Shown here: positions 1-10,000 of the stretch, one piece after another
Layout: each line of letters begins with the position of its first letter
Position numbering within the stretch: the first letter of the stretch is position 1
Source of the DNA: Amoebophrya sp. AT5.2
Lineage: Eukaryota; Sar; Dinophyceae; Syndiniales; Amoebophryaceae
Length of the DNA: 37,826 bases
NCBI GenBank assembly: GCA_005223375.1
Contig: RXOD01003911.1
Location: 1-37,826, forward strand
Direction of reading: 5' to 3'
Notes under the pieces: model-generated
Databases searched by the model: none
Seen by the model: only the letters and a program-made list of their open reading frames with translations
What the model was told of the DNA's origin: nothing
Position numbers and translations under genes: made by a program

Positions 1-3000
1 GCGTCGCCGTCGTCGCTTTCACTGCTGAAGAAAATGCGGCTCGCGCGGTCCTTGTCGGTGACGAAAAGGGTAGGCGAAGGCGAGGCTGATCCTGCTACCG
101 GTTGTACCTCAGGACTGCTTTCTACTGTCATGCTCTGCCGAAGCTGCTCGCCGCGTGAATGCGCCGCCGCGACCACGGTGCTAGAGTGCAACGGCAGAGG
201 GCCAGGAGCTGCGCCGAAGCTGACCTCTGCAGCAACTACTGACCGCCCAGCGGCCGCAGACTCGACGACCTCGAGCCTCATCACGCGCCTCAATTCCAGA
301 ACGAGCTTCTCCAGCTCAGCGAAGTCGGTGCCCATACCAGAGCTGAACTTCTGCAGGTCAGATTGGTGCTGCCGCACAGGTTCGTCGTTGTCCTTCGTCG
401 TACCGTTTGGATCAGTGACGTCTGCAATCATCGGCCACAGCATCGTGGATCTGCCCAGCACGTCGAGTGCAGGAGCGAGGCCAGCAGCCGGATCTCCACT
501 GCCCGCAGGAGATGATCCAACTGGAATCACCGCACGATCCACCACATAGTCCAACAAAGCTTTCGCAACCAGTACGTGCCCGTCAGAAGGTTCGCCTGTC
601 GTTGCATCCCCTAGACGGGATCGCTCCCATTCCACCCCACGACGGTCCCGATACGGCTCGACTCCGCCGCGCATCAGTGTTTCTCGGAATATGCGGCTCT
701 TCGCGCAGGGTGTCATCGCGGCCAACTTGTCCTCCCCAAACTCCTCCACCACCTCAGAAATCTCGGTGAGAAACTCAAACACGGCTGCCGAAGCTTGTGC
801 GCGGGCGGTGAGGACGAGCGAAGCAATGTCGTTGAGAGAACGATCCTTCTTCAAGTTTGACGCGGTAGCGGTACCCGCCTGCTCTACATCTTCATTAAGC
901 AACAGGTCGTTATACTCGAGAGTCCACGCGGGTCCATCACCCCCCTGCAGGTGCCACCGCGGGAGTGCCCTGGGGGGATGCTGTCTTCTCGAAGAGGCTT
1001 TTCCGTTTGCATTTCCCGTGGCACCTCCATCTCCAGTCGTGTCAGAGGAGGATACTGCATTTGCAGCTTGCTTTGCAAGCTGCATCGTCGCTTTCTCAAT
1101 CTCCTTCACCTTCGCCGCCACGGTTCTACTTGGATCAACAGCATGTTGTTTCGACGTCGCGCTCTCTATACTTTCAGCAGCTGCGGCGGCTTCAATATGT
1201 TTTTTTGCACTTCTTGCTGCAGGGTTGTACACCCACGGTTTTCCGAACTCGCAGCGGGCCTCCGTCGCTGGATTTGGCACCGACAAGGCTCCTTGATCAC
1301 CATCGAAACTTCCCGGAACAGTCGGCGCAAAAACGCTTCCAACACTTCCATACGCCTCCTCTAATTTCCGTACCAGCGACTTCACCGTCTTTGTCAACTT
1401 TGCTTCCAGATGCTGCTCGGATAAGGTTTCCACCGTTCTTTCGAGCAGAGAAATGTCTATGATTGTGCTTCTGCGCAGAGAAGTGGCCCACTGCTTCGAT
1501 GCGAGGAGAAAGTCGCCGGTAAGCTGGTGGCTTTTCTCTAAAGCTGAAGCGATCTCTTTCGCATCAGCGGGATTCGGAAGTAGTGGCGGCGCAGGAGATG
1601 GATATGGTGTTGTAGCCCTTTCACCGGATGCTTGCGCTTCAGAACCTCGACTCGATTCGGATTCCGCATGAGATGGCGCGATCGACGGTTTCGGATTGAG
1701 TGGCGCAATCGCTTTAGCGAACGGCGCGCCTGCTTGGCTCCGAGTATCGAATTCAGTCAGCCATTGCCTAGCATCACGCCACATTTCGATCACAAACTGG
1801 TGGGAATCTGCGGTGATCCTTGGAAAACTGTCCTTCCACAAATGCGAATTATCTGTCCCCCTCTCATCCTGCTCCACCGACAACCACGCCGCGATTTGCT
1901 GCGCGACTGTGTACTTCTTTCTTCGTGCCTCGTCCTTGTTCTGCTCTTCGTTGGCAATTTCGGTTCCCCCTCGCCATTTCCAAGCAAAGTGTCTATATGC
2001 GAGTGCCTCTGCGATAGCATTGCTTTTCAATTTCGAAAGCAAGGCGCTAATGGTTCGCAGGCTCTCCGCTACGAGAAGTATCGGAACGCTGCCGAGCTGA
2101 GTGGGTGCCGTCATGACCATCGCATCTTCGTCTTCCGCAGTACTTCCCGCTGCCAGTTCGATTTGCCGTTTTGAAACTCTTGTGAGCGCTTTATTTTTCT
2201 TCTTGTTCACACTTTTCTTGCGCGCTGCGCGCGCCGGCTGCAGAGAGGAGAAGAGAAGAAGCCGAACACTATTGTCACTTCCGCTTCCGGTTTCAACCGC
2301 CGTGTCCATGTCGATGTCAGCACAATCCCGGATCACCAGCGACTCAGCCGTAGTCAGCATCCGCCGCAGGTACTGACGATACAACTTCAGACGTAAGTCC
2401 GCAAACAGCTTGTCAACCGCTTCTGACAAACGTTTTTCTGTCATCTCCATTATATTCTTGTTTTCGTGAGGCTTGTCTTGGTTCGCCACACTCATCTGAG
2501 TCACCGGCGCAGTCACCGCAGAGAACGCGACGCCCAATGTAGGCCGCGGCGTACTTGTGGAACCCGTTTCTTGCGCCGCAATCGACTTCGCCACGTTTGC
2601 TTTGATATTCTTCGCAGCGAGCACGCGATCCTTCACGCCTTGTAGCCACCCGAGTGCGGCCGCGGCTGTTTTGGCTTCATCTTCCACCGCGCCATTCCCA
2701 TCGCCATTCTCGCCCGCTTGTCCTTTCGTAGGCAGAGCGAGTGTTTGAGCTATCCGAGCTCCCACCCAGCGTGAGCTCGCCTCTATCCAGGTAACCATCT
2801 TCGCCGCAACTTTCAGAAAAAAACGCGCGTCCGCCCCTTCGCTCCCCTGCTGGCCACAGGCCGTTTTGACCTTATTCAGGCTGGTTTCCAAGAAAGAATC
2901 AGCGGTCGAGGCCGGCCCCACATGCTCATCCTCATGCACGCCGACGCCCGCAACTCCTAGAATTGCATCGCGAAGCCGCGTAGCGAGGTCTTTTCTCTTG

Positions 3001-5756
3001 CGGTCGATGGCTTCTCTCTTTTGTGATGCTTCGGCCGTAGCGCGTTCGCGCACACCCATCAAATGGCTGCGTAAATTCTTGTACAACAGTCTCGGGCGGA
3101 TTCGGATGCGGGGAGGTGCTGAACAGTGCTCCTCGTAGTCTTGCTGCGTCGCGGTCCTCGCACACGCACTCTCATCTTCCCGATGGCCTAACAGGCCGGT
3201 CTCGATGGCCGCACGAAATTTCGAAACCGACCTGCGAAGACGCTCAGGCGACACCTGGTGCTCCATCTCTCTCGGTTTAGCAACCAGTGCTGGATCCCTG
3301 CGGATCTCGGCCCGAAGTCTGTCGAGAAATCGATGAAAGACCTCTGTCCGCCGCGGCTCCACTGGGTTCATCCCTTCGCGCCCCTGGTTCTGTTGCGAAG
3401 AAGTGGGCGATGGCGAACACAAACTTCCCAATGCATTTTTGCGCAGAGAATCTTCCAGAGCGCCGACGCAACTCACTTGCTCTTCTTGATCTGCACCACG
3501 AGCACGAGGGACGGCCCCTGCGGATACCATAGCCGCCTCCAGGCGAACCAGGGCCAACAGCGCGTTTAGAACGACCACAGGACCACTCTCAGCCGAAACA
3601 GCATCACCCTCCTTTGCAGTTCCACCCTCGGGACCCACAAATAGGGGCATGTCTTCAAGCAACGCTTTGCCATCGACTTTGGCCCGTGGTTGCACGTGCA
3701 AGACGACGCGCCGCAACGCGGCAAATCCGATCCACAGGTTCTCTCGCAGCGCCGCCTTGGAGAAGACGGTCACGCTCTCTACTTTTCCCTTTGCGGGAGA
3801 CGGAGTTAATAAAGTCGGCACTTTAAGTAGCCCCTCGTCGAGCCTGTCCGATAAACAAGTCGCCGCTTGCTGCAGCGCAGCTCCGAAAGCGAGCTTTGAC
3901 CTCGCTGCCAAGTACCGAGCCCGCCAATCCCAATACGAGCTAACCTTACTGTGCTTCAAAGAGAGCGACGGCACAGGAAATCGCGTATCCGCATCGACAG
4001 TCTTCTCCACGATCAGCTTCGCAAGCGTCGAGACAGCTTTCCCAGCGCGAGACGCTACAAGTACACTGCGAGAGCGAGTGGCACCTTCTCTATTATGCGC
4101 AACATCAACAGGAAGACGTAAAGCCTCTACGTGCTTCAAGATCATTTCCTCTGTCCCTCGTGCGTCGACTGCGAGAAGGACCTGCAGCGAGCCTTGCACC
4201 TCCCAAAGCCGCAGGAAAGCTGCGGAATAAAACAGCCGCTGCCATAATTCGCACTGCAGTGCGCGGGCCTTCATTTCGACTTCCGCATCCGCAGGCGTAC
4301 GCGTAGCGGATACAAAATTAGATTTATCTACGGCATCCGCAACGGCGAGAAGGACTAGCAGCTGGGATACGTGATGCCGCTTCGCTCCCAGCATTTCGTC
4401 CCTCGACCGCTCCGCAACGGAAAGAGCCAGCGCGCGTCCATCGTGTGGGCCGCCGCGGCCATCATCGTTTCCGGTTTTTTCGCCTGCCGCATACAATTGT
4501 GCGGATCCAGGAGACAGATAGGTAGAGCCGAAGAGAGTCAGGCCCTCGCTGGTCACAAATTGGGCCATCCGACTCCAGAACGCCCTCTCCTCGAGCTTCG
4601 TGGACATCGTACCGAGCCGCCTCAGTAAAATCAACGGGTAGTGCTGCCGCAAACCCACGTCCCAGTCGCTCAAGCTCTCCAGAAACCCTTTCGACACGCG
4701 CGTGAATCTCGCGAGGGAACTTGCCGCGTCGTCCTTGGCCGATCTCAACTCCTGTTCGAGCGCGCGACGAACTGCCTCCTGGTGCGAAGTCGTCTCTGAC
4801 GAAGCGTTGGACATGGGGGGCCCTGGCGTGAAGGATGCATGAAGGTGCACCCGCGCTGGCGTAACAAAGCTCGTGCCGCTGGCGATCCCCGCAGGGCCCA
4901 GGCCCACCACCTCCGCTCCAACATCCCTGCCATCCTCAACGAACCTTCTCGAAGATATTTTTCCCTGCTCTTCTAAATCAGCCAAATAGCGACGCAGTTC
5001 GCCCCATGCCTTCTCCGCGTTGTCAGCCAGATAATCTGCTAACGGCACACCGGAACGTAGGTTTGCGCGGAAAGCTGGTTCGCAACCAACATGCTCAGAG
5101 CCAGCCTTCTGCTCCTCATCTCGTCCAGCCGCCCCCCTAGCTGGACCGCACATCACCTGTTGCACTCCATAAAGATACCCCGAATACAACTGGTTTTCGG
5201 AGCGCGCGATTAGGTGGTTTTTCTCCAGGACCTTCTCGAAGAGCGTGTCCATAAGCCGCTTTTTTTGCACGACGACGCTACTTCGCTCTACTGCGCCAGC
5301 AATGGCAACTTCGTTTAGGCGAGATATCTGTTTCAGCAGTCGAAGCTTGTCGCGCAAGTGCCATTTCAAAGTCACTGCGTGCGTTTTCGTGGCAAACGTG
5401 TCCTGAAGCCCGGCGACCAGCTTCACGTAACCGGGAAGAACTTCTGCGAGCCTCTCGATGTGAAAGTGCCCGAGAAAGTCTACACCAGGACCTGCCTCGT
5501 CAAATTTGGCCTCTCGTGTGGCGCTCTGCTGCAGAAGGTGCCACTGCGCTTTAGCCTTCTTGGACCCTCCCTCCGATGGCGCGGCTGCGGCCACGTCTTC
5601 ATGGAACCCGCGGCTCGACTGCGTTCTCTCGGAGCTTCCGGCGACGGCGTTGTCGCCACTGTCTCCCTGGACTGCCCGGGCGCCCAAAGCAAAGCCGGTG
5701 ATCGACAGCCAGTGCAAGAGCCCTGACACTGAGCAGGCCATCTTGATAATAATCAT
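1..5756 (-). CDS. Giant secretory protein, C-terminus beyond window edge
   Basis: This frame is open from an ATG at 5756-5754 to the window edge, at least 1918 codons. I checked it triplet by triplet and found no in-frame stop. An in-frame TAA lies 15 bases upstream, so the start is 5756 or a second Met five codons later at 5741. Residues 1-28 form a signal peptide: a hydrophobic core (GLLHWLSITGFALG) and then an AxA-type site (ARA/VQG). The mature chain is rich in Ala, Leu, Glu and Arg and looks almost entirely helical, with Ser/Pro/Gly-rich linkers. I see no further convincing membrane span and no catalytic motif or domain I can name. It follows another giant secretory gene on the same strand after a 1.27-kb gap, so a shared role is possible but unproven. 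That it is a gene is near certain; its function is unknown. Confidence 0.9.
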   Translation of the reverse strand, partial: MIIIKMACSVSGLLHWLSITGFALGARAVQGDSGDNAVAGSSERTQSSRGFHEDVAAAAPSEGGSKKAKAQWHLLQQSATREAKFDEAGPGVDFLGHFHIERLAEVLPGYVKLVAGLQDTFATKTHAVTLKWHLRDKLRLLKQISRLNEVAIAGAVERSSVVVQKKRLMDTLFEKVLEKNHLIARSENQLYSGYLYGVQQVMCGPARGAAGRDEEQKAGSEHVGCEPAFRANLRSGVPLADYLADNAEKAWGELRRYLADLEEQGKISSRRFVEDGRDVGAEVVGLGPAGIASGTSFVTPARVHLHASFTPGPPMSNASSETTSHQEAVRRALEQELRSAKDDAASSLARFTRVSKGFLESLSDWDVGLRQHYPLILLRRLGTMSTKLEERAFWSRMAQFVTSEGLTLFGSTYLSPGSAQLYAAGEKTGNDDGRGGPHDGRALALSVAERSRDEMLGAKRHHVSQLLVLLAVADAVDKSNFVSATRTPADAEVEMKARALQCELWQRLFYSAAFLRLWEVQGSLQVLLAVDARGTEEMILKHVEALRLPVDVAHNREGATRSRSVLVASRAGKAVSTLAKLIVEKTVDADTRFPVPSLSLKHSKVSSYWDWRARYLAARSKLAFGAALQQAATCLSDRLDEGLLKVPTLLTPSPAKGKVESVTVFSKAALRENLWIGFAALRRVVLHVQPRAKVDGKALLEDMPLFVGPEGGTAKEGDAVSAESGPVVVLNALLALVRLEAAMVSAGAVPRARGADQEEQVSCVGALEDSLRKNALGSLCSPSPTSSQQNQGREGMNPVEPRRTEVFHRFLDRLRAEIRRDPALVAKPREMEHQVSPERLRRSVSKFRAAIETGLLGHREDESACARTATQQDYEEHCSAPPRIRIRPRLLYKNLRSHLMGVRERATAEASQKREAIDRKRKDLATRLRDAILGVAGVGVHEDEHVGPASTADSFLETSLNKVKTACGQQGSEGADARFFLKVAAKMVTWIEASSRWVGARIAQTLALPTKGQAGENGDGNGAVEDEAKTAAAALGWLQGVKDRVLAAKNIKANVAKSIAAQETGSTSTPRPTLGVAFSAVTAPVTQMSVANQDKPHENKNIMEMTEKRLSEAVDKLFADLRLKLYRQYLRRMLTTAESLVIRDCADIDMDTAVETGSGSDNSVRLLLFSSLQPARAARKKSVNKKKNKALTRVSKRQIELAAGSTAEDEDAMVMTAPTQLGSVPILLVAESLRTISALLSKLKSNAIAEALAYRHFAWKWRGGTEIANEEQNKDEARRKKYTVAQQIAAWLSVEQDERGTDNSHLWKDSFPRITADSHQFVIEMWRDARQWLTEFDTRSQAGAPFAKAIAPLNPKPSIAPSHAESESSRGSEAQASGERATTPYPSPAPPLLPNPADAKEIASALEKSHQLTGDFLLASKQWATSLRRSTIIDISLLERTVETLSEQHLEAKLTKTVKSLVRKLEEAYGSVGSVFAPTVPGSFDGDQGALSVPNPATEARCEFGKPWVYNPAARSAKKHIEAAAAAESIESATSKQHAVDPSRTVAAKVKEIEKATMQLAKQAANAVSSSDTTGDGGATGNANGKASSRRQHPPRALPRWHLQGGDGPAWTLEYNDLLLNEDVEQAGTATASNLKKDRSLNDIASLVLTARAQASAAVFEFLTEISEVVEEFGEDKLAAMTPCAKSRIFRETLMRGGVEPYRDRRGVEWERSRLGDATTGEPSDGHVLVAKALLDYVVDRAVIPVGSSPAGSGDPAAGLAPALDVLGRSTMLWPMIADVTDPNGTTKDNDEPVRQHQSDLQKFSSGMGTDFAELEKLVLELRRVMRLEVVESAAAGRSVVAAEVSFGAAPGPLPLHSSTVVAAAHSRGEQLRQSMTVESSPEVQPVAGSASPSPTLFVTDKDRASRIFFSSESDDGD

Positions 5757-6189
5757 GTTCTCGAGCGTTTATAAATATTCTGCGTATAATGGTATGTCTT
5801 TTTATGTTTAGTTGAGTCGCGGAAACTCTTTTCCTCGCGCTCTTTATCAGAATCAATCTCAGCCCCGGTACAAGAAGCTGGCGCTGATAGTGGCTGTGTT
5901 TCGGAGTTAGTTTATCACCATTTATGAAAGGGTAGTGGCTATGTATTGATAGTGACCACAGCCTCCACTAATGCTAATCTAGTGGAATAAAGCAGCGAGG
6001 TGATGGGTTGGGCCCGCCGTGGTGATCGATGCTGGTTTTATTCATCTTTATTGGGGTTCATCATGAATAATGGCAAGTATAACTTGATATAGGGGATCCC
6101 AAAGTCGATCAAGGGCTTCCCTGAAATTTATTCTGATCGCCCGGCCTCGTAGTTACTTCCCGTGTCGAAGTCCGCTGTACCGAGTCAGC

Positions 6190-6213
6190 CCTCAGCGGAA
6201 TTAAATGCTGAGG
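6190..6213. repeat. Small inverted repeat, 7-bp stem
   Basis: CCTCAGC at 6190-6196 is followed by GCTGAGG at 6207-6213, a perfect 7-bp stem with a 10-base AT-rich loop. It lies about 20 bases beyond the minus-strand AATAAA at 6239-6234, so it could be part of a transcript 3' end. A stem this short can also occur by chance. Confidence 0.25.
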
Positions 6214-6342
6214 ACCCGCCCTCATCGATCTACTTTATTCGAGTAAAAACTACAAGAAGCCAACTGCGTTTGAATCTTCTGATGCCCTGCAACATCTGAA
6301 GCCGCGGCATGTTCTACTAGATGTAGGCCGCGAGCGTTCTCC

Positions 6343-6522
6343 TTAGTGAGAAGATGCTGCCAAGTCTCCTGGAAGGGCCGCGCACATGCGCTCGTGCATT
6401 TCATTGTCCACATCAATGTACCCCTTGGCCACTTCTTCTGCATCCGTCACCACCCAGAGCCGGCCTGTGTCGCGTCTCCGTGTGATGGTTGCGGAGCGGT
6501 CAAGTAGATTGATAACTTGCAT
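6343..6522 (-). CDS. Possible small protein or terminal exon
   Basis: An ATG-initiated frame of 59 codons ends in TAA at 6345-6343. The same frame is open upstream to a GTG at 6588. The peptide is of ordinary, non-repetitive composition (for example WVVTDAEEVAKGYID). A perfect donor-like AGGTAAGT sits just upstream at 6594-6587, and AATAAA lies about 100 bases after the stop. These could be remnants of a short spliced gene whose last exon starts at one of the AG dinucleotides near 6543-6535. No homology is recognised. It could equally be a chance ORF in spacer DNA. Confidence 0.2.
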   Translation of the reverse strand: MQVINLLDRSATITRRRDTGRLWVVTDAEEVAKGYIDVDNEMHERMCAALPGDLAASSH

Positions 6523-7029
6523 CGACTCGTAAAGCGCCTGCCTATGGGTATAATTCCTATCGTTATCGACTACTGCGATCGACAACACTTACCTCTTCGT
6601 ACAACTTGAGCAAATTAGTGGGAAAAAACTCAGCCGATCCAAAATAGAAAAAATTGTCCACAAAAAAGAGAGCCGCTCAAGGCAGTACAGCAATCGACGT
6701 TCGAATAGCTAAGGCAAGTTCGCAGGAATTGTCCAAAAGAAAACGCTTTTAACGTATTACGTATCTATTCGTAAATCGATACGGTTACGGTTGAATAGTA
6801 AACGTACTAGAAGGTGCGTCGCGAAAGCAAATAATGAAAACGAAGCACCTGCTAACTACCCAGCAAAACGTGAGAGTAGTACGAATATTAAAGAATAAAA
6901 AAAACTGCTAGCGCATCTGGCCCTTGGCCTTGTACTAACTTGTTGTATAATATTCATAGTCTGGTTTTGGTTAATACAGAGGACTCAGCAGGTCTAACGT
7001 TCCGGTAGAGAGTGATCTGGACCTCAGAG

Positions 7030-10000
7030 TCACAGCTCATCGTCATCATCAACTTCTAAGCTGTGTGGCAGCTCGAAAGATTCGTCTACCAGCCGTGTAT
7101 TTTGGCTGTAGTTTTTCTCGACACCATTCTCGCGGGAAGCTTGATGGGCCGCTTCTGTACTTTTTGCTTCAAAATTCTCCAACGCCGCCGAGACGGGAAA
7201 GATAACGCTCTTCGCAAATGCTGCGGCGTCGCGGCAGCGATCCTTTTTTCCTGGCTCTGGTCGTGGTGGGCTTCCGGGAAGACTTTCTGCGGTCGCGACG
7301 AGGGCCACCCCGTCCATCAACGCCAGCTGCCTCAGATAGTACTGTCGAAGTTCATCTGGTCGTTGTGTGGCCCCTCCTTGTTGCCCAGGAACAACCTTGT
7401 CCGCAATCGTGAAAAAAGTTTGCAAAAGTGGCGCTCTGCTTGAAAATGACGGCGCGGCGGACTTTAGCACCAGAAACACACTCAGCTCCGCTAGTTGCAC
7501 CTCGTCCAACATATCGATATGATCAATAGCGTTCTCAAATGGAGCAGGGCTAAGAACTTCCCTGTTCGGCCCCGTTCCTTGCCTTTGTCCGTTCCGCTTC
7601 CGCGTCAGCTTGGCTAGCAGGCTACGTAGGTGACCCCGGCCAGACGCTGATAACGTAGCAGGTGCTGGTGACGCGAGAAGACGACTGCGAACAGCACTTT
7701 CAGACTCGTCGCTTGAAAACGCCGCGGCTTCGTCAGACGCGGTCGCGGTGGTGGACGCAACGCTTGTATTCGACTTCGGAGGCGCAGTTGTATCTTCGTC
7801 TGAGGAGCCGGGGATTCTACTTCCGCGGCTGGCTTCGGTTTCCTCTTCGTCGGTTCTTGAAAGGTCATCAGCTTCAGACCACTCGCCGTCTGATGTAACC
7901 TCCACCGCCGCCATCACACGATGTGCATCGGGTAGATGGACGTGGAACCGGGAAGGATTGATTGTTGCATTCCGCTGCGAGAGAAAAGCACTCGGATTGG
8001 TTGCCTTCTTCCCCGCAGCAAAAAGAAAAACAGGATGAGCAGGAGGACGAGACTCGCTCGAATCGAGGTTGGAGGCTTCTTTCTCGGCAGCGAAAAGAAC
8101 GCGCGGTCGGACCACCTCGTTCCCAAACCACAAGAGCAAGCTGTGCGCCAAGCTTTTGGTGGCTGTGCTGCCCCCAAACGCTCGCTCCAACGCCGGACAG
8201 GTGCTACTCGGATTTGTCGAGTCTCCACCACCATCCATAGGATTCAAATGATCTCCAATCGCACGCAATTCGGCAAGCCACGCCGCCGGTCCCTCAAAAG
8301 CTTTCTGCTGCTGATCACGAAACACCTTCTCGGCGGTGACGGAGAGCCTTTTGCTTAGTCTGCTCAGTTCTTTCCTCTTCGCCAGTTCGTCTTCGAAGAG
8401 TCGGCGCAGGCGCTTCCTTTCCGCCGTCTTCCTCATCGAAGTGCGCGGGTCCTGTGCAGCCGAGATCTCGGCTTGCTGCGATACCGCTTCTTGTTGCTGC
8501 ATCTGCTCAGAGAATTGGTTTTCGCTTCTGCTATTGCTCTTCACCGCACTCAGTCCAGCACCCCGTGCGCTGACGGACATCTCCGTCCCAGCCGCAAGCA
8601 CTTCTGAACTCACCCTTTGCAGCCCCTCCGCTGCCGCAACGCATGCTCTTCTCGCCCTCCCTCGCTGCTGCTCGGCCGCTCTTCTCGTCGCGCTCGCAAC
8701 TTCCGCGCTAACCGTTCCGCCCAGCTGCGCCAACACCCGATTTCCCACGCTCATCGCCCCAATCCGCGCCCCGATTTCGCTTTTCTCCCGAATAGCCTGT
8801 TCCGTTTGGGAGAGTGCCTCGGCATGAGTCCCGAATAGCTGTGCGCTTCTGCTCATCTCGGAGAACTGGGTGGACTCTTCGGTTAACTGCTCGATGGCGC
8901 TCGCGTTTATCGAACGTTGGGACACCTTCTCCTGTAAAGAAGTGATCGTTCTGTCCAAGTCTGCGGAAACGTTTTTGATTGTGCTTTGCAGAGCATCGAC
9001 AGACGTCAAGTCCTGGAGGGTTCTTTTCTGCTGTTCGTCACCGACGACTGACGTGCTTTGCTCCGTACTCTGTTCGTTCTCCGCATCATCTTCGCTCGTT
9101 CTTTCACTTGATCGCTGCTTCTGCGAGCTCCAGTCGGCTTGGTTCTGCTGCTCTGTCGCCAAGCTCGAGTCCGATCTTTCTGTGGCCACCACGTTCTGCC
9201 GGTTCTCGCGATTCGCCAGCTTCCTCTTCCCGGCCAACCGCTGGTCGCCACGTCGCTTGTTGTGCATGGCGTCCTGGAGCGGGAGCCACTTGTTGGCGCG
9301 CAAAGCACCGATATGTGGTGCGACCTCATCATGAAATAGCAGGTCGGTACTCTTTCCTCCGCCAAGAGCCCCGGCAGTGGGCCCACCGCCGTCCCCAGGG
9401 CCAGGTCCACCTGTCTTTGCCGCATAATCCGTTTTCGCAGTCTCCGGCAGCACGAATACCTCAATTTCGGTATCCAAATCTTTTGCCAATACGTTCAAGG
9501 CGTCGTAGGAGACCGCCACCGTGCTGGCAATTGCTGCTATTGTAGCGCCAGTGAGGAAAACGGCCTCAGCCACGGCGGTGAGAGGTATACCCACATGCGC
9601 AACCGCAACCGCTAAACCAATCGGCACGCCAACCGCGATTCCGAGCTGAGAGAATCGCGAGAACGCCCAGACCCCCAAGGATGCCGTGTCCTCCCGTTTG
9701 CTCCAAGCGGTTGATCTTTGACCAGCACCGGCAGCCGCATTGGGGAAATTCTTCGCCAAAAACTCTAGGTCCACTTCCTCCAGAACGTTCTGAAACCTGT
9801 TTTCTTCGGCATTATTCGCAACCCACGTCCCGGCAGTAGAGATACGGATGGCATCGAACCCATCTCTCCCTGGCGTATCCGATCCCCCCGCGCCGAGCAA
9901 TGACGGAATAACCAATTGCGCGCCATTGTTTTCCGTTTCAGATTGTGGAAACAGCGCCAGCGATTCTGAATCGACATCAACGGGAACGGAGCTGCTCTCG

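Larger units (their letters stand above)
5757..7029. other. Intergenic gap of 1.27 kb
   Basis: AT-rich spacer between the DDEL-ending giant ORF and the signal-peptide start of the next. Seen in it, on the minus strand: a TATA-like TATTTATAAA at 5777-5768 just upstream of the downstream gene; AATAAA hexamers at 6052-6047, 6042-6037 and 6239-6234, which could be poly(A) signals; a consensus splice donor AGGTAAGT at 6594-6587; and a small ORF listed separately. I found no tRNA, rRNA or transposon signature by reading. All assignments here are weak. Confidence 0.5.
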
